A stretch of DNA of 64,000 nt. Source: Oceanivirga miroungae. GTDB taxonomy: Bacteria; Fusobacteriota; Fusobacteriia; Fusobacteriales; Leptotrichiaceae. Numbering within the stretch: the stretch's first letter is position 1; every line of letters begins with the position of its first letter. Below the pieces are notes generated by a model. It did not search any database, had not been told where the DNA came from, and worked only from the letters and a program-made list of their open reading frames with translations. The position numbers were made by a program, and so were the translations under genes. The stretch spans positions 634,688 through 698,687 of the forward strand of contig NZ_CABWIB010000001.1 in the NCBI RefSeq assembly GCF_902505095.1. The letters run 5' to 3'. Of the stretch, positions 45,501-58,631 are shown piece by piece.

Positions 45501-48500
45501 TATAGCAATAGGTGGTAGAGCAGTAACAAAAGCAAATTCACAAAATGGAGAATTGGATATTTATAGATCTGTTGCAAGTGCTAAAAACTCAATAGTTATA
45601 GGTGGAGGAACTGGAAATCAAGAAGATGCCATAATTATAGGGAATGGTACTGTTATTTCAACAGGTGGTATAGCACTAGGAGTTGATTCAGTTTCAACTG
45701 ATGGAACTACAGAATCTGGTTATGACATTGTAACTAATACAAATTCTACTATAATAGAAAAAATATGGAGACCAAAAAAGGGAAATTTTGCAATAGGTGG
45801 TAATAATACAACAAGAAGAATAGTAGGATTAGCAGCAGGTATCGCTGAAACTGATGCGGTTAACGTTGCACAGTTGAAAAAAATATTAGAGTTACCTATT
45901 AAAATAAAAAATAATGGAAAAGAGGCAGTATTAAAATTATATAATACAGCAAACTCACAACCTTTCACATTAGAAGCTGGTACTGGATTACAATATAAAA
46001 TTAATGGGAATACTGCTAAACTTACAATAGATACTAGTACTCTTGGAAGTTTAAAAGGTGAAAAGGGAGAACAAGGGCAAAAAGGTGATGAAGGAAAGTC
46101 AGCATACCAAGTATGGATGGATGCTGGAAATAGTGGAACAGTCCAAGATTTCTTGAATAGTTTAAAAGGGCCACAAGGTGAAACTGGGGCAGCAGGGCCA
46201 CAAGGAGTAGCAGGAAAAGATGGAGCACCAGGTGAAAAAGGAGAACGTGGTGAAAGAGGAGAACGTGGTGAAAGAGGAGAACGTGGTGAAAGAGGAGAAC
46301 GTGGTGAAAGAGGAGAACGTGGTGAAAGAGGAGAACAAGGATCAGCCGGAGCACAAGGACCACAAGGAGCAACAGGACCAGTAGGGCCAGTAGGGCCACA
46401 AGGAGCAACAGGACCAGTAGGGCCAGCAGGACCAGCAGGGCCACAAGGAGTAGCAGGAAAAGATGGAGCACCAGGTGAAAAAGGAGAACGTGGTGAAAGA
46501 GGAGAACGTGGTGAAAGAGGACCAGAAGGAGTAGCTGGACCACAAGGACCACAAGGAGCAGCCGGAGCACAAGGACCACAAGGAGCAACAGGACCAGTAG
46601 GGCCAGTAGGGCCACAAGGAGCAACAGGACCAGTAGGGCCAGTAGGGCCACAAGGAGCAACAGGTAAAGATGGAATAAATGGAATAGATGGTAAAAATGG
46701 TAAATCAGCATATGATATATGGCTAGTAAATGGTGGAACTGGTTCTGAAAAAGAATTTTTAGATAGCCTAAAAGGTGAAAAAGGTGATCGTGGACCACAA
46801 GGACCAGCTGGAACAGGTGCAGCTGGAAGAGATGGTGTAACTGGTATAGGAGATATTTCTGGATTTAGTCCGGTTATATACACTTTAACTGAAGCAAATG
46901 GAAATAAATCTAGGGTTATAAAAGGTAATGATGGTAAGCTATATAAATACGAAGATGTAAAAGATAAGGTTTATGTTGAAGATGCTGTTGAAAATAAAAG
47001 AGGTTACTATAATTACACTGACATTTATGTAAATCCTACAACTGGAAAAGCTAGTTTAAGAAACGAAAATAGTGTTAAAATTGATCATATAAATCCTGAA
47101 AAACAAAAATTAGTTAAAATCGAGATAGATGAAAATGATGGTATTTTAAGAAGTATAGGTAATGTTGAAAGTGTTTTAGTTAAATTACCAGAAAATGATA
47201 TTTATGAAACAATAGCAGGTAAGTTTAGCAAAGACGATACAAAAGTTTCTGCTATAAAGGAATCGAAAAAAGTATTATCTAGTACTGGAACTGAAAAAGG
47301 ATTATTACAATTAAGTGATAAGTATGGAGTGGATACACAAAAACTAAATTCAGTTGCAACAATAAGAGATTTACAAGTATTATCAATAGCAGGATTAGAC
47401 TTTGTAGGAAATGATAGTAAAGAAATACATAAAAATCTAGGAGAAACTTTAAGTATTCTAGGAGAACAAGACCAAAATAAAGAGGGGTATATAGATGTTA
47501 AGGCTAATGATATACCTACAGCAAGTAATAATATTTTAGTTACTGAAAAAACTTTATCAAATGGATATAAAAAAGATAAAGCATTAGAAGTAAGATTAGC
47601 TAGCAATCTTGTAAACATAGATTCAATAACAACTAGTAAAGATAGTGGGAAAAATCAAACAAAATTAACATCAAATGGTATAACAGCAGTACATGAAAAT
47701 ACTGATGGTTCTTTTGTAGTATCAAAAGTAACAAAAGATGGTCTTAATGTTTTAGAAGCAAAAGATTCTTTAGGTACACCAAAAGAAAATGGGAAATCTT
47801 CAGCTTATGGATTAGATTCAGCAGTTTTAAAAGGAAATGATGGTAAAAGGGTTGAAATAGAAACAGATAGTATACAATTAATTGATGGTGAAAAAATAAA
47901 TACACAAAGAGCAGATAGAAATATTATTAAAAACGCTAAAGGATCATCAAAACAAACTGTAGATGGATTAATAATAAGTAAAATAGTTGATAATGGAACA
48001 ATTGAAAATAAAGCAGAATATACTTTAAATAAGGTTTTATTAGAAGATAAAGAAAATACTGTTAGCATAGAAAATGGAGATATTACATTTAAAAATACAA
48101 AAGATTTTGAAATGAATAATCAAAATAGTTCAAAATTAAATAGAAATGGTTTAGAGCTTAAAGGATATAACGGAGAAACAAATATCTTATTAAAATCTAG
48201 CACAGAAAATGAACCTTCAAAATTAATATTTAATAGTGGTACTAAATTAAATGCAGATGGAACAAAACTAGAAGCAATAAAGGCATTAGAAATAAATGCT
48301 GGAAATGCTAAAGAACAAACAAGTATAGTATTTAATAGAAATGGTAAGATAACAGGACTTGAAGAAAGAAACGTTAACTCAGAAAAATACGGAATAGATG
48401 AAAATGTAACTAGAGCAGCAACAGAAGCAGCAGTAAAAGATTTATCAGATAAGATAGGTCCAAAATCTGATGGTAGAGATGGAGTAGATGGAATAAATGG

Positions 48501-51500
48501 TTCTGCAGGAACAACTGGACCAACAGGTAAAGATGGATTAAATGGAAAAGATTTAAATTCTAAAGTAAATGCTCTAAGAAACGGTGAAGCTGGAATAGTT
48601 GTATATACAGATAAAGATGGAAATAGAGTAGTAAAAGCAAATGATGGTAAATACTATGATAAGAATTTAGTTACTGAAGATGGAAAAGTAATTTATAAAA
48701 AAGGTAATTTAGAATTTGTTAAAATTGGAGATAAATATCATAAACTAAAAGCAGACGGAAGTATAGAAGAAAATCCAACTGAAAATATAGGTGATGTTGT
48801 AACTCCAGAATCAGTAGAAAATATTAAAGCTTCATTAGTAAATCCAGATGGAACAACTAAAACACCATTAGTAGAACTTGGAAATATAAAGAGTTCATTA
48901 GGAGCAGATTTTGAAGGAGTAGATTCTCCTATAGAATCAGAAAAAAATGGTGTAAAAAAAGAAATAGGAAAAGTAGTTGATAATTTATATAGCAAGAAGG
49001 GTAAAGACAAAAATAAGGTAGTGACAGTAGCTGACTTACAAGCAGTAGCTCTAGCAGGACTTGATTTTACAGGTAATGAAGGAGAAACAAATAGAAGATT
49101 AGGTAGTAAGTTAGAAATAGTAGGAAAAGATACTATTAAGTCATTTGAAAATTACTCAACAGAAAATGTTGCAACGAAAGTAACAGAAGGTAAAGTAGAA
49201 ATAGGGATATTAGAAAAGCCAACATTTAAACAAATTGCTGTAGAGGACGAAACTTTAAAAGGAAATAAATTAACACTATCACCAAATAGTGTAGTAATAA
49301 CAAAAACTACAAATGGTGAAAATGAAAGCAAAATAAGTGAAAATGCAATACTAACAGGAACAAATCTAAAATTTGAAAGAGTGAAAAATAGTGCAAATGG
49401 AATTGGAAGAAAAGATATAGGAAGTGTTACCGGATTAGAACATAGAGATGTAAATTCAACTGATTATGGTATTTCAGAAAATAAAGGAAGAGCAGCAACA
49501 GAAGCAGCAGTAAAAGACTTGTCAGATAAGATAGGTCCAAAATCTGATGGTAGAGATGGAAAAGATGGTACAAATGGAAATACAGGAGCAGCAGGAGAAA
49601 AAGGACCAACAGGACAAGATGGATTAAATGGAAAAGACTTAACATCAAAAGTAAATGCTCTAAGAAATGGTGAAGCAGGAATAGTAGTATATACAGACAA
49701 AAATGGAAATAGAGTTGTTAAGGCAAATGATGGAAAATATTATTCTAAAGATTTAGTTACAAAAGATGGAGAAGTAATTTATAAAAAAGGTGAAGATAAA
49801 TATATTAAAAAAGGTGGAAATTACTATAAATTAAATTCAGATGAAACAGTTGCTACAGAAATGTCTAATGGTATAAATGATAAAACATTTGGTGACGATA
49901 TAACAAAAGAAGTTAAAGATATTAAAGCATCATTAGTAAATCCAAATGGAAGTACAACAGAAGCTAATACAGTATTATCAAATATCTCAGAAGGTAAGAA
50001 ATTAACAGATGCAGTAAATGTAAGTCAATTAAACAAAGCTGTAGAAAAAGGAAATATTCTAACAGAAAATGGAAAGGCAAAAGTAGATTTAAATACAACA
50101 AGTGAAGAGATACAAGAATTAGAAGCTGAATTATTAAAAGAGGCTACAAATCCAAATCTAGACTTTGAAAAAATAGAAGAATTAAAAACAAAAATCAAAG
50201 AGCTAAGAGATAATCAACTAGCAACAGTAGGAAATGTAGCAGATACAATAAATAATGTAGGAATAAACATAGCAGCAAATATAGGAGAAGAGAATAAAGC
50301 AGAAGATAATGTTAAACTACAAAAAATAGGAAAGAAATTAGAGATATTAAAGGCAACAGATGATATTGAACTAAAAGATAAAACATTTGAAGGAAAAAAT
50401 CTAATAACAAAAGTAAGACAAGCTCAAACAGGAGATACAGTAGTAGAGATAGGATTTACAAACAAACCAGAATTTAAGTTAATAACACTAAAAGGAGAAA
50501 ATGGAAAAGACGGAGAAATAGGAGTAGATGGAGAAGGAAATGTAGTAGTTATTAATGGAAAAGATGGTAAGAATGGTCATGATGGACAAGATGGCAAGAA
50601 AGCATCAAAAGTAATAACAGAAGAAACTATAGGAAATCAAAAGATAACATACAAGATAAATGATGGAGAATCTAATACAACTACGTTAAAAGAAGGATTT
50701 AACTTTAAATCGAAAGATTTAACAATTAAAACAAAAAAAGATACAGGTAAGATAGAATTAAATATATCAGATAAAGTTAAAAAAGAGTTAACAGGAAAAG
50801 GAATAGACGGTAGGGATGGATTAGATGGAACAAAAGGTAATGCAGGAGCAACTGGACCAACAGGACAAGATGGATTAAATGGAAAAGACTTAACATCAAA
50901 AGTAAATGCTCTAAGAAATGGTGAAGCAGGAATAGTAGTATATACAGACAAAAATGGAAATAGAGTTGTTAAGGCAAATGATGGAAAATATTATTCTAAA
51001 GATTTAGTTACAAAAGATGGAGAAGTAATTTATAAAAAAGGTGAAGATAAATATATTAAAAAAGGTGGAAATTACTATAAATTAAATTCAGATGAAACAG
51101 TTGCTACAGAAATGTCTAATGGTATAAATGATAAAACATTTGGTGACGATATAACAAAAGAAGTTAAAGATATTAAAGCATCATTAGTAAATCCAAATGG
51201 AAGTACAACAGAAGCTAATACAGTATTATCAAATATCTCAGAAGGTAAGAAATTAACAGATGCAGTAAATGTAAGTCAATTAAACAAAGCTGTAGAAAAA
51301 GGAAATATTCTAACAGAAAATGGAAAGGCAAAAGTAGATTTAAATACAACAAGTGAAGAGATACAAGAATTAGAAGCTGAATTATTAAAAGAGGCTACAA
51401 ATCCAAATCTAGACTTTGAAAAAATAGAAGAATTAAAAACAAAAATCAAAGAGCTAAGAGATAATCAACTAGCAACAGTAGGAAATGTAGCAGATACAAT

Positions 51501-54500
51501 AAATAATGTAGGAATAAACATAGCAGCAAATATAGGAGAAGAGAATAAAGCAGAAGATAATGTTAAACTACAAAAAATAGGAAAGAAATTAGAGATATTA
51601 AAGGCAACAGATGATATTGAACTAAAAGATAAAACATTTGAAGGAAAAAATCTAATAACAAAAGTAAGACAAGCTCAAACAGGAGATACAGTAGTAGAGA
51701 TAGGATTTACAAACAAACCAGAATTTAAGTTAATAACACTAAAAGGAGAAAATGGAAAAGACGGAGAAATAGGAGTAGATGGAGAAGGAAATGTAGTAGT
51801 TATTAATGGAAAAGATGGTAAGAATGGTCATGATGGACAAGATGGCAAGAAAGCATCAAAAGTAATAACAGAAGAAACTATAGGAAATCAAAAGATAACA
51901 TACAAGATAAATGATGGAGAATCTAATACAACTACGTTAAAAGAAGGATTTAACTTTAAATCGAAAGATTTAACAATTAAAACAAAAAAAGATACAGGTA
52001 AGATAGAATTAAATATATCAGATAAAGTTAAAAAAGAGTTAACAGGAAAAGGAATAGACGGTAGGGATGGATTAGATGGAACAAAAGGTAATGCAGGAGC
52101 AACTGGACCAACAGGACAAGATGGATTAAATGGAAAAGACTTAACATCAAAAGTAAATGCTCTAAGAAATGGTGAAGCAGGAATAGTAGTATATACAGAT
52201 CAAGCAGGAAATAGAGTTGTTAAGGCAAATGATGGAAAATATTATTCTAAAGATTTAGTTACAAAAGATGGAGAAGTAATTTATAAAAAAGGTGAAGATA
52301 AATATATTAAAAAAGGTGGAAATTACTATAAATTAAATTCAGATGAAACAGTTGCTACAGAAATGTCTAATGGTATAAATGATAAAACATTTGGTGACGA
52401 TATAACAAAAGAAGTTAAAGATATTAAAGCATCATTAGTAAATCCAAATGGAAGTACAACAGAAGCTAATACAGTATTATCAAATATCTCAGAAGGTAAG
52501 AAATTAACAGATGCAGTAAATGTAAGTCAATTAAACAAAGCTGTAGAAAAAGGAAATATTCTAACAGAAAATGGAAAGGCAAAAGTAGATTTAAATACAA
52601 CAAGTGAAGAGATACAAGAATTAGAAGCTGAATTATTAAAAGAGGCTACAAATCCAAATCTAGACTTTGAAAAAATAGAAGAATTAAAAACAAAAATCAA
52701 AGAGCTAAGAGATAATCAACTAGCAACAGTAGGAAATGTAGCAGATACAATAAATAATGTAGGAATAAACATAGCAGCAAATATAGGAGAAGAGAATAAA
52801 GCAGAAGATAATGTTAAACTACAAAAAATAGGAAAGAAATTAGAGATATTAAAGGCAACAGATGATATTGAACTAAAAGATAAAACATTTGAAGGAAAAA
52901 ATCTAATAACAAAAGTAAGACAAGCTCAAACAGGAGATACAGTAGTAGAGATAGGATTTACAAACAAACCAGAATTTAAGTTAATAACACTAAAAGGAGA
53001 AAATGGAAAAGACGGAGAAATAGGAGTAGATGGAGAAGGAAATGTAGTAGTTATTAATGGAAAAGATGGTAAGAATGGTCATGATGGACAAGATGGCAAG
53101 AAAGCATCAAAAGTAATAACAGAAGAAACTATAGGAAATCAAAAGATAACATACAAGATAAATGATGGAGAATCTAATACAACTACGTTAAAAGAAGGAT
53201 TTAACTTTAAATCGAAAGATTTAACAATTAAAACAAAAAAAGATACAGGTAAGATAGAATTAAATATATCAGATAAAGTTAAAAAAGAGTTAACAGGAAA
53301 AGGAATAGACGGTAGGGATGGATTAGATGGAACAAAAGGTAATGCAGGAGCAACTGGACCAACAGGACAAGATGGATTAAATGGAAAAGACTTAACATCA
53401 AAAGTAAATGCTCTAAGAAATGGTGAAGCAGGAATAGTAGTATATACAGATCAAGCAGGAAATAGAGTTGTTAAGGCAAATGATGGAAAATATTATTCTA
53501 AAGATTTAGTTACAAAAGATGGAGAAGTAATTTATAAAAAAGGTGAAGATAAATATATTAAAAAAGGTGGAAATTACTATAAATTAAATTCAGATGAAAC
53601 AGTTGCTACAGAAATGTCTAATGGTATAAATGATAAAACATTTGGTGACGATATAACAAAAGAAGTTAAAGATATTAAAGCATCATTAGTAAATCCAGAT
53701 GGAAGTACAAATGATGCTAAAACGACATTATCAAATATAGAAAGTGTTATTATAAAAGATTCTGAAAATAAGATTAGTGAAAAATACAATAGTATTGATA
53801 CTGATGATGTAAATAGAGAAAATGCTAAAAAAGAAGGTATTAATCTATCTAAAGGTGTAGTAGAAAAACTAATTGAAGAAAAATCATATACTAAATTAAA
53901 TAGTGCTGCAACAGTTAAAGACTTACAAGCAGTAGCAATAGCAGGGCTTGATTTTGAAGGAAATGATGGTAATACTGTTCACAGAGAATTAGCAAGTAAA
54001 TTAACTATTAAGGGTGAAGGAGGAGTAGCAGAACCAACAAAAACAGCTTCTGGAAACATTTATGTTGCAAAAGATGGTACACCAGATGCAAATGGATTAG
54101 TAGTTAAGTTAGCTAGCAATCTAGTAAATATAGATTCAATTTCAAATGGAGGAAATACAAAGATAGTCTTTGGAGATAACACATTAAACTTTGGAGGAGC
54201 TAAGATTACAAACTTGGCTAAAGGAACTGATGATTCAGATGCTGCAACAGTAGGACAAGTAAACAATATATTAAATGGTGAAAGTGGAATTGTAGTATAT
54301 ACAGATAGAGAAGGAAATAGACTACATAAAGCAAAAGATGGAGAATATTACAAAGAGGTATTAGATGGATATCCAGTATTCAAAGATGGAGATACTAAAT
54401 ATGCTAAAAAAGGAGAAGACTTCTTTAAAGTAGTAGATGGAAAGATAACAGAAGAAAAAGCAGCAAAAGAAATAGTAGATAAATTCAATAAAGAATTAGA

Positions 54501-56613
54501 TCCGAATGAATTACTTGAAGGAGGAGCATTACCAAAACAAAAAGAAGTAGTAGCAAGAGTAGTAAATCCAGATGGAAGTACAGTAACCCCAACAGTATTA
54601 ACAAATGTAGCTGATGGAAAAATAGGAAAAGATTCAAGTGATGCTGTAACAGGAAACCAAATATATGAAATAGAAAAAGATATATTAGGAATACCAACAA
54701 CAGAAAAAGGAGAATTAACAGGACCAGTATTTAATTCAATAAGTAATGTAGATGGGACAACAACACAAGGAAGAACATTTACAGAAGCAATAAATAATGT
54801 TACAGATAAAGTAAATGAAGGAATATACTTTAAAGGGAATTCAGATACTACTACTAAAAAATTACTAGGAAGTACATTAGCAGTAAAAGGAGAAGGAACA
54901 GATAATATTGAAAACTTTGCAAGTGCAAGTGGAAATATTAAAGTTGATGTTAAGGAAAATAACTTAGAATTAAGATTAAATAAAGACTTAACAAATATTA
55001 CATCAATTTCAAATGGAAATGGTACAACTATTACTTTTGGAGATAACACATTAAACTTTGGAGGAGCTAAGATTACAAACCTAGCTAAAGGAACTGAGGA
55101 TTCAGATGCTGCAACAGTAGGACAAGTTAAAGATTATATAAATGGTGCAACAACTGAAGTTATATCAGGTGATAATTCTGTAGTAATTACAGGACAAAAT
55201 GATGCTACTGATAAACATAATGTTTATACTATTTCACTTAAAAAAGATGGAAAAGTAGAAACTGGTGATAATAACTTAGTAACAGGAGCTACTGTAAGAG
55301 ATGCAATAGATAAAGCCAGAACAGAGTTAAATGATGGAGATAATACTTACGTACTTGTAAATAAAGGTAAAAATGGACAATTTGTGTATACAGTTGAAAT
55401 AAATGATAAACTTAAAGGTATAAAATCAATATCAGGCTTACAAACACCAACAAATGATGATGAGGCTGCAAATAAAAAATATGTAGATGAGAAAATAAAA
55501 AATATAAAAAATATAGGTGGTGGACTATACTTTGCAGGAAATAATAAAAATAATGATATTCATAAAGTGCTAGGAAATAAGCTAGAAATAATTGGTGGAC
55601 ATGATGAAAAGGGTGTATCAGCTAAAAATACTTATGTAGAAAGTGAAGATAATAAGCTAGTAGTCAAATTTGCAGAAAAACCATCATTTGAAGGAATTGA
55701 ATTGAAAAATAAAGGTGGTACTGGAATTGAAATTAATCCTGAGGGAGATTCTATAAAACTATCTCAAGGTGATAAAGATGTAAAAATAACAGGAGTAGCA
55801 GATGGTGTAAATCCAAATGATGCTGTTAATAAGGGTCAATTAGACAAGGCTATAGCTGAAGCAAATAATGGTATTAAAAATGTAAATAGCGGTATTGCAA
55901 ATGCTATTGCAATGGCTAACTTAACTCAAGTTACATATAGAGGTGAACAAAATCATCAAATAAGTGCTGGTTATGGATACTATGATAAAGAACATGCACT
56001 AGGTCTAGGTTTAAGTGGTATAACAGATAGTGGTAAGTTTGTATATAAAGTTAGTGGAAGTGTGAATACAAAAGGTAAAATTGGAGTAGGAGCTGGAATT
56101 GGATACCAATTTGGTAATAAAAATAAATCAAAAGATGAAGATGAAATTTTAGAATTAAAAGCAAAACTAAAAAAATCTAATGATAAATTAAAAGATGCAG
56201 AAGATAGATTATCTAAAACAGAAAAATTACTTGAAAAATTATCTGAAAAAGTAGATAGACTAACTAATACAAACAAACTATTTATTATTAATGATTATAA
56301 AGTTGATAAATTTATATTAACTAAGAGCCAAGTAAAAGAACTAGAACTAATAGTTAAAGAACTAAATGAAAAATATAAAGGAAGAGAAATTGATATAACT
56401 GGATTTACAGATATATCTGCCTCTGAAAAATATAACTTGGATTTAGGATTAAATAGAGCTAAAAATGTACTAGAAAAAATGCGTAGATTAGGACTAGATG
56501 AAAGTATAACTATAGGTAAGGTAAGTTCATTTGGTAGAAATAATACAGTTTCAACAAGCTATACTGTGGAAGGTAAGTTTGAAAATAGAAGAGTTGAAAT
56601 ACTAGTTAAATAG
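42547..56613 (+). CDS. Giant trimeric autotransporter adhesin with collagen-like repeats and OmpA-like C-terminus
   Basis: 4,688 residues. A long signal peptide ends ASGISYGA (about residue 48). YadA-type head repeats (AIGxxSxA pattern) fill about 100-1110, with neck motifs such as [11 protein letters not shown] near 820 and 1100. Collagen-like GXY blocks occupy about 1207-1378, with SAY-x-x-W modules at ~1187 and ~1390. The stalk to about 4400 contains three 417-residue near-identical repeats plus a partial fourth. A YadA anchor follows (about 4448-4525), then a coiled coil (about 4535-4575) and an OmpA-like domain (4579-4688) with GFTD, NRAKNV and ENRRVEI. It should form a surface trimer binding host matrix or cells. 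It starts at ATG 42547 after AAGGGGA and has no frameshift. Confidence 0.95.
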   Translation: MNKFNKEEIKRWLKSTMKNKVSINDKTIIHFLMTGALFFGASGISYGAIDINSDGTIASGRNADDESQAEGGAKFRGQEVVALNPIKGGYDGAHTNKELIGDGGVSIGYESTAKGNRYYNKKTNEIEYDEGPSIGNNPHYKIKSIAGNAVAIGRKSEANGINSIALGSYSSNDGDQAVAIGTRTYSEAQATAIGNDTIATGFGSIAIGTDDVLNEAGIIADEKLNEIIKKAIEKKVSEKLENLENISNEHEENGKETDSVNTPYSPTAAYGKGAVAIGGRSIAFKEGSTSIGSFALSLSEYSTAIGRNSYVAVGSNFGTAIGARSRVFAADSVAIGKGSQATSTGSFSFGSDAIAAGEGSIAIGKDVLANTNVANLNDLKGIWEGERTNIEQSINNFKKIDIKYANDESGNLKLFKEENGTKNEDNIYKAQTREEFKNAIAIGDHTVSSGNNSIAFGTAAGNLSNNSIALGTLAYIKEEANNSVALGMGSRVTMKNSVALGYGSETNYFYNNGDGSEAAKNIPYYASKSEDNIKAGIERDYYKPTSATYEIDKSVASDGVISVGGWKKDGTKVGLRRIINAAPGALDTDVAVVGQLRALESAVGIKYFSVNSNIEGNKDNKGATGVDAVAIGGGVKTTGDQSTAIGNDTDAIGKGAIAIGSDDADGYNSKDWTDDTFRKYSAEGFKNDRNGYVRTRAKGNGSVAVGSHAVATNKGALALGVSSFAGGDDSVAIGDASSASGDGTVAIGKGSKASNGASVYKNNKGKYVNPGHDPKISKFYNNDAAIDGIDNAYKWVPTGGEFSVGDEGTKLTRRIINVAAGRNDTDAVNVAQLKQAEVHYFSVNTTGAADNDKNKANDGATGEGAIAIGRNASSTAWSTALGNNAKVNGADSVAIGNEATVLKQNEKSITAVSNSVSVGAHSSVKAESSVAVGKSTVIEKGESVAIGYSSQTTEAETVSIGSEAKVEGKYGIAIGSKVKTTAAGAIAIGGRAVTKANSQNGELDIYRSVASAKNSIVIGGGTGNQEDAIIIGNGTVISTGGIALGVDSVSTDGTTESGYDIVTNTNSTIIEKIWRPKKGNFAIGGNNTTRRIVGLAAGIAETDAVNVAQLKKILELPIKIKNNGKEAVLKLYNTANSQPFTLEAGTGLQYKINGNTAKLTIDTSTLGSLKGEKGEQGQKGDEGKSAYQVWMDAGNSGTVQDFLNSLKGPQGETGAAGPQGVAGKDGAPGEKGERGERGERGERGERGERGERGERGERGERGEQGSAGAQGPQGATGPVGPVGPQGATGPVGPAGPAGPQGVAGKDGAPGEKGERGERGERGERGPEGVAGPQGPQGAAGAQGPQGATGPVGPVGPQGATGPVGPVGPQGATGKDGINGIDGKNGKSAYDIWLVNGGTGSEKEFLDSLKGEKGDRGPQGPAGTGAAGRDGVTGIGDISGFSPVIYTLTEANGNKSRVIKGNDGKLYKYEDVKDKVYVEDAVENKRGYYNYTDIYVNPTTGKASLRNENSVKIDHINPEKQKLVKIEIDENDGILRSIGNVESVLVKLPENDIYETIAGKFSKDDTKVSAIKESKKVLSSTGTEKGLLQLSDKYGVDTQKLNSVATIRDLQVLSIAGLDFVGNDSKEIHKNLGETLSILGEQDQNKEGYIDVKANDIPTASNNILVTEKTLSNGYKKDKALEVRLASNLVNIDSITTSKDSGKNQTKLTSNGITAVHENTDGSFVVSKVTKDGLNVLEAKDSLGTPKENGKSSAYGLDSAVLKGNDGKRVEIETDSIQLIDGEKINTQRADRNIIKNAKGSSKQTVDGLIISKIVDNGTIENKAEYTLNKVLLEDKENTVSIENGDITFKNTKDFEMNNQNSSKLNRNGLELKGYNGETNILLKSSTENEPSKLIFNSGTKLNADGTKLEAIKALEINAGNAKEQTSIVFNRNGKITGLEERNVNSEKYGIDENVTRAATEAAVKDLSDKIGPKSDGRDGVDGINGSAGTTGPTGKDGLNGKDLNSKVNALRNGEAGIVVYTDKDGNRVVKANDGKYYDKNLVTEDGKVIYKKGNLEFVKIGDKYHKLKADGSIEENPTENIGDVVTPESVENIKASLVNPDGTTKTPLVELGNIKSSLGADFEGVDSPIESEKNGVKKEIGKVVDNLYSKKGKDKNKVVTVADLQAVALAGLDFTGNEGETNRRLGSKLEIVGKDTIKSFENYSTENVATKVTEGKVEIGILEKPTFKQIAVEDETLKGNKLTLSPNSVVITKTTNGENESKISENAILTGTNLKFERVKNSANGIGRKDIGSVTGLEHRDVNSTDYGISENKGRAATEAAVKDLSDKIGPKSDGRDGKDGTNGNTGAAGEKGPTGQDGLNGKDLTSKVNALRNGEAGIVVYTDKNGNRVVKANDGKYYSKDLVTKDGEVIYKKGEDKYIKKGGNYYKLNSDETVATEMSNGINDKTFGDDITKEVKDIKASLVNPNGSTTEANTVLSNISEGKKLTDAVNVSQLNKAVEKGNILTENGKAKVDLNTTSEEIQELEAELLKEATNPNLDFEKIEELKTKIKELRDNQLATVGNVADTINNVGINIAANIGEENKAEDNVKLQKIGKKLEILKATDDIELKDKTFEGKNLITKVRQAQTGDTVVEIGFTNKPEFKLITLKGENGKDGEIGVDGEGNVVVINGKDGKNGHDGQDGKKASKVITEETIGNQKITYKINDGESNTTTLKEGFNFKSKDLTIKTKKDTGKIELNISDKVKKELTGKGIDGRDGLDGTKGNAGATGPTGQDGLNGKDLTSKVNALRNGEAGIVVYTDKNGNRVVKANDGKYYSKDLVTKDGEVIYKKGEDKYIKKGGNYYKLNSDETVATEMSNGINDKTFGDDITKEVKDIKASLVNPNGSTTEANTVLSNISEGKKLTDAVNVSQLNKAVEKGNILTENGKAKVDLNTTSEEIQELEAELLKEATNPNLDFEKIEELKTKIKELRDNQLATVGNVADTINNVGINIAANIGEENKAEDNVKLQKIGKKLEILKATDDIELKDKTFEGKNLITKVRQAQTGDTVVEIGFTNKPEFKLITLKGENGKDGEIGVDGEGNVVVINGKDGKNGHDGQDGKKASKVITEETIGNQKITYKINDGESNTTTLKEGFNFKSKDLTIKTKKDTGKIELNISDKVKKELTGKGIDGRDGLDGTKGNAGATGPTGQDGLNGKDLTSKVNALRNGEAGIVVYTDQAGNRVVKANDGKYYSKDLVTKDGEVIYKKGEDKYIKKGGNYYKLNSDETVATEMSNGINDKTFGDDITKEVKDIKASLVNPNGSTTEANTVLSNISEGKKLTDAVNVSQLNKAVEKGNILTENGKAKVDLNTTSEEIQELEAELLKEATNPNLDFEKIEELKTKIKELRDNQLATVGNVADTINNVGINIAANIGEENKAEDNVKLQKIGKKLEILKATDDIELKDKTFEGKNLITKVRQAQTGDTVVEIGFTNKPEFKLITLKGENGKDGEIGVDGEGNVVVINGKDGKNGHDGQDGKKASKVITEETIGNQKITYKINDGESNTTTLKEGFNFKSKDLTIKTKKDTGKIELNISDKVKKELTGKGIDGRDGLDGTKGNAGATGPTGQDGLNGKDLTSKVNALRNGEAGIVVYTDQAGNRVVKANDGKYYSKDLVTKDGEVIYKKGEDKYIKKGGNYYKLNSDETVATEMSNGINDKTFGDDITKEVKDIKASLVNPDGSTNDAKTTLSNIESVIIKDSENKISEKYNSIDTDDVNRENAKKEGINLSKGVVEKLIEEKSYTKLNSAATVKDLQAVAIAGLDFEGNDGNTVHRELASKLTIKGEGGVAEPTKTASGNIYVAKDGTPDANGLVVKLASNLVNIDSISNGGNTKIVFGDNTLNFGGAKITNLAKGTDDSDAATVGQVNNILNGESGIVVYTDREGNRLHKAKDGEYYKEVLDGYPVFKDGDTKYAKKGEDFFKVVDGKITEEKAAKEIVDKFNKELDPNELLEGGALPKQKEVVARVVNPDGSTVTPTVLTNVADGKIGKDSSDAVTGNQIYEIEKDILGIPTTEKGELTGPVFNSISNVDGTTTQGRTFTEAINNVTDKVNEGIYFKGNSDTTTKKLLGSTLAVKGEGTDNIENFASASGNIKVDVKENNLELRLNKDLTNITSISNGNGTTITFGDNTLNFGGAKITNLAKGTEDSDAATVGQVKDYINGATTEVISGDNSVVITGQNDATDKHNVYTISLKKDGKVETGDNNLVTGATVRDAIDKARTELNDGDNTYVLVNKGKNGQFVYTVEINDKLKGIKSISGLQTPTNDDEAANKKYVDEKIKNIKNIGGGLYFAGNNKNNDIHKVLGNKLEIIGGHDEKGVSAKNTYVESEDNKLVVKFAEKPSFEGIELKNKGGTGIEINPEGDSIKLSQGDKDVKITGVADGVNPNDAVNKGQLDKAIAEANNGIKNVNSGIANAIAMANLTQVTYRGEQNHQISAGYGYYDKEHALGLGLSGITDSGKFVYKVSGSVNTKGKIGVGAGIGYQFGNKNKSKDEDEILELKAKLKKSNDKLKDAEDRLSKTEKLLEKLSEKVDRLTNTNKLFIINDYKVDKFILTKSQVKELELIVKELNEKYKGREIDITGFTDISASEKYNLDLGLNRAKNVLEKMRRLGLDESITIGKVSSFGRNNTVSTSYTVEGKFENRRVEILVK
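46165..46680 (+). repeat. Collagen-like GXY-coding region
   Basis: A near-continuous run of Gly-X-Y triplets (GPQG, GERG, GPVGP) built from repeated blocks, including a 36-bp unit coding [12 protein letters not shown]. Local GC is far above the rest of the window because Gly and Pro codons are forced. Confidence 0.9.
46240..46329 (+). repeat. Five tandem 18-bp units encoding Gly-Glu-Arg collagen triplets
   Basis: The unit ggagaacgtggtgaaaga is repeated five times without change. Two further units lie at 46483-46518. As an 18-bp unit it stays in frame, so copy changes alter collagen length only. Confidence 0.9.
49603..53708 (+). repeat. 1,251-bp tandem repeats in the adhesin stalk (three full copies plus partial fourth)
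   Basis: Copies begin at 49603, 50854, 52105 and 53356, exactly 1,251 bp (417 codons) apart, each starting at GGACCAACAGGACAAGATGG. They look identical apart from a short segment: copies 1 and 2 read DKNG where copies 3 and 4 read DQAG. The fourth copy diverges after about 53,700. A diverged ancestral version starts near 48,517. Confidence 0.9.
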
Positions 56614-56623
56614 AATGTAAATT

Positions 56624-56664
56624 AAGTTGCAGTTTTCATATATATATGACGCTGCAACTTTTTT
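56624..56664 (+). terminator. Terminator after the giant adhesin gene
   Basis: AAGTTGCAG and CTGCAACTT form a perfect 9-bp stem around an A/T loop, followed by TTTTTT. Confidence 0.85.
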
Positions 56665-56771
56665 ACAAAAGCAAACTAAAGTTAATTTTAAATTTATATA
56701 ATTTTGTTTTTGCTTAAATTTTATAAAAAATATAAACAAAAGTTTAAAAAAGCTTGAATTTATTTGCTTTT

Positions 56772-56802
56772 TTGACTAAATAAAGGTAAAATAAAATATA
56801 AT
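56772..56802 (+). promoter_or_regulatory. Mannose-family PTS operon promoter (tentative)
   Basis: -35 TTGACT (56772-56777) and -10 TATAAT (56797-56802) with a 19-bp spacer, longer than optimal. A strong site GGAAAGGAG follows before the EIIAB gene. Confidence 0.45.
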
Positions 56803-56824
56803 ATATGGAAAGGAGATAATTTAA

Positions 56825-57781
56825 ATGGTAGGAATTATCGTTGCAACACATGGAGAGTTGGCAAATGGATTATTACATGCTTCAAAAATGATTTTTGGAG
56901 AACAAGAAGATTTTGCAGTTTGTAATTTAATGCCACAAGAATCGCCAGAAACTTTAAAAGAAAAAATACTTTCTGCGGTATCTTCATTTGAAAACAAAGA
57001 AGAAGTTCTATTATTAGTTGACCTATGGTCAGGAACTCCATTTAACCAAGCAAACGCTTTATTAAATGATCATCCAACATGGGCATTAGTAGCTGGGACT
57101 AATTTACCAATGCTATTTGAAGCTTTTGAGGCTCGTGAAGACGAAGAAACAGCCTATAAAGTTGCAAGTCGTGTTATAGAAGCTGGAAAAACTGCTATTA
57201 GGGGTAAACCTGAAAGCATTAATCCAAAATCTAGTATTAAAAAAGTAGTAGGTGCAGGAGCTGTCGAACAAGACGGTGAAATTGAATACGTATTAGCGCG
57301 TATTGACACTAGATTACTACATGGACAAGTTGCTACATCTTGGACAAAAACAACTGGACCTAACAGAATTATTGTAGTTTCAGATGCAGTTTCAAGAGAT
57401 GCACTAAGAAAGAAAATGATAGAGGAAGCTGCACCACCAGGTGTTAAAGCTCACGTTGTACCAATTGACAAAATGATAGCTGTTGATAAAGACAGAAGAT
57501 TTGGTGGTACAAAAGCTATGCTATTATTTGAAACACCTCAAGATGCTCTAAGAGCTATAGAAGGTGGAGTAAGAGTTAAATCTTTAAATTTAGGTTCAAT
57601 GGCTCACTCTAAAGGAAAAGAAGTATTAACAAGAGCAGTAGCTATGGATATGGATGATGTTAAAACATTTGAAAAAATATTAAGTTTAGGTATAGAAGTA
57701 GAAGCAAGAAAAGTGCCTTCTGATTCACCTGAAAAAATTGAAGATATATTAGATAGAGCAAGAAAAGCATTTTCAAACTAG
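56825..57781 (+). CDS. manX: Mannose-family PTS enzyme IIAB
   Basis: 318 residues. The EIIA domain (1-~140) has VATHGELANG with phosphorylated His9. The EIIB domain (~155-318) has ARIDTRLLHGQ with His166 as its phosphorylation site. The A and B domains are fused, as in ManX. Phosphate passes from HPr to His9, then His166, then the sugar brought in by IIC/IID. It leads a four-gene operon. Substrate could be mannose, glucose or an amino sugar. Confidence 0.94.
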   Translation: MVGIIVATHGELANGLLHASKMIFGEQEDFAVCNLMPQESPETLKEKILSAVSSFENKEEVLLLVDLWSGTPFNQANALLNDHPTWALVAGTNLPMLFEAFEAREDEETAYKVASRVIEAGKTAIRGKPESINPKSSIKKVVGAGAVEQDGEIEYVLARIDTRLLHGQVATSWTKTTGPNRIIVVSDAVSRDALRKKMIEEAAPPGVKAHVVPIDKMIAVDKDRRFGGTKAMLLFETPQDALRAIEGGVRVKSLNLGSMAHSKGKEVLTRAVAMDMDDVKTFEKILSLGIEVEARKVPSDSPEKIEDILDRARKAFSN

Positions 57782-57794
57782 GAGGAATTAAATT

Positions 57795-58610
57795 ATGTCA
57801 ATAATAACAATAATATTAATTGCTATTGTAGCCTTTCTAGCAGGTATAGAAGGAGTTTTAGACCAATGGCAATTCCACCAACCAATAGTTGCATGTACTT
57901 TAGTAGGTTTAGTTACAGGAAACCTAGAAGCAGGTGTAATATTAGGTGGATCATTACAATTAATAGCATTAGGATGGTCTAATGTTGGAGCGGCAATAGC
58001 TCCAGATGCTGCATTAGCATCAATAGCATCAAGTATCATAATGGTATTATCAATAGGAGCAAATCCTACACCAGAAACAATAAGAACAGCTATAAATACT
58101 GCAATTGCGGTAGCAATACCTTTATCAGTAGCAGGATTATTCTTAACAATGATAGTAAGAACTGTTAGTATACCTATTGTTCATATAATGGATAAAAAAG
58201 CAGAAACTGCAAACTTTGCTGCAATAGAATTATGGCAATATGTTGCAATCTCATTACAAGGTTTACGTATAATGATACCAGCTATTTTCTTATGTTTAAT
58301 ACCATCAGAATCAGTTCAAGCAGCATTACAAGCAATGCCAGCTTGGTTATCAGAAGGAATGGGAATTGGTGGAGGAATGGTTGCTGCTGTTGGGTACGCA
58401 ATGGTAGTTAACATGATGTCTACTAAGTCAGTATGGCCTTTCTTTATTTTAGGATTTACTGTAGCAGTTTTAGCAGACTTAACACTAATCGCATTAGGTG
58501 CAATAGGTGTTGCAATGGCTTTAATCTATATTGGATTAAAAACTATGGCTACAAGCAATAGTGGTGCAGGTAGTATGGATCCATTAGGTGACATTTTAAA
58601 TGATTATTAG
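57795..58610 (+). CDS. manY: Mannose-family PTS enzyme IIC
   Basis: 271 residues, mostly hydrophobic, an inner-membrane translocation subunit. EGVLDQWQFHQPIVACTLVG and GLVTGNLEAGVILGGSLQL are EIIC-Man signatures. It begins 13 bp after the IIAB gene with AGGAGG and is followed by IID. Confidence 0.95.
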   Translation: MSIITIILIAIVAFLAGIEGVLDQWQFHQPIVACTLVGLVTGNLEAGVILGGSLQLIALGWSNVGAAIAPDAALASIASSIIMVLSIGANPTPETIRTAINTAIAVAIPLSVAGLFLTMIVRTVSIPIVHIMDKKAETANFAAIELWQYVAISLQGLRIMIPAIFLCLIPSESVQAALQAMPAWLSEGMGIGGGMVAAVGYAMVVNMMSTKSVWPFFILGFTVAVLADLTLIALGAIGVAMALIYIGLKTMATSNSGAGSMDPLGDILNDY

Positions 58611-58631
58611 GATTTGGGGGTAGAAATACAT

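Noticed and set aside
45720..46883. Long minus-strand frame rich in Pro/Gly opposite the collagen-like region
   Set aside because: It mirrors Gly-X-Y codons of the adhesin, has no ribosome site and no independent domain; a repeat shadow.
49603..53708. CRISPR array
   Set aside because: The repeats are long, tandem without spacers and in frame with the adhesin.
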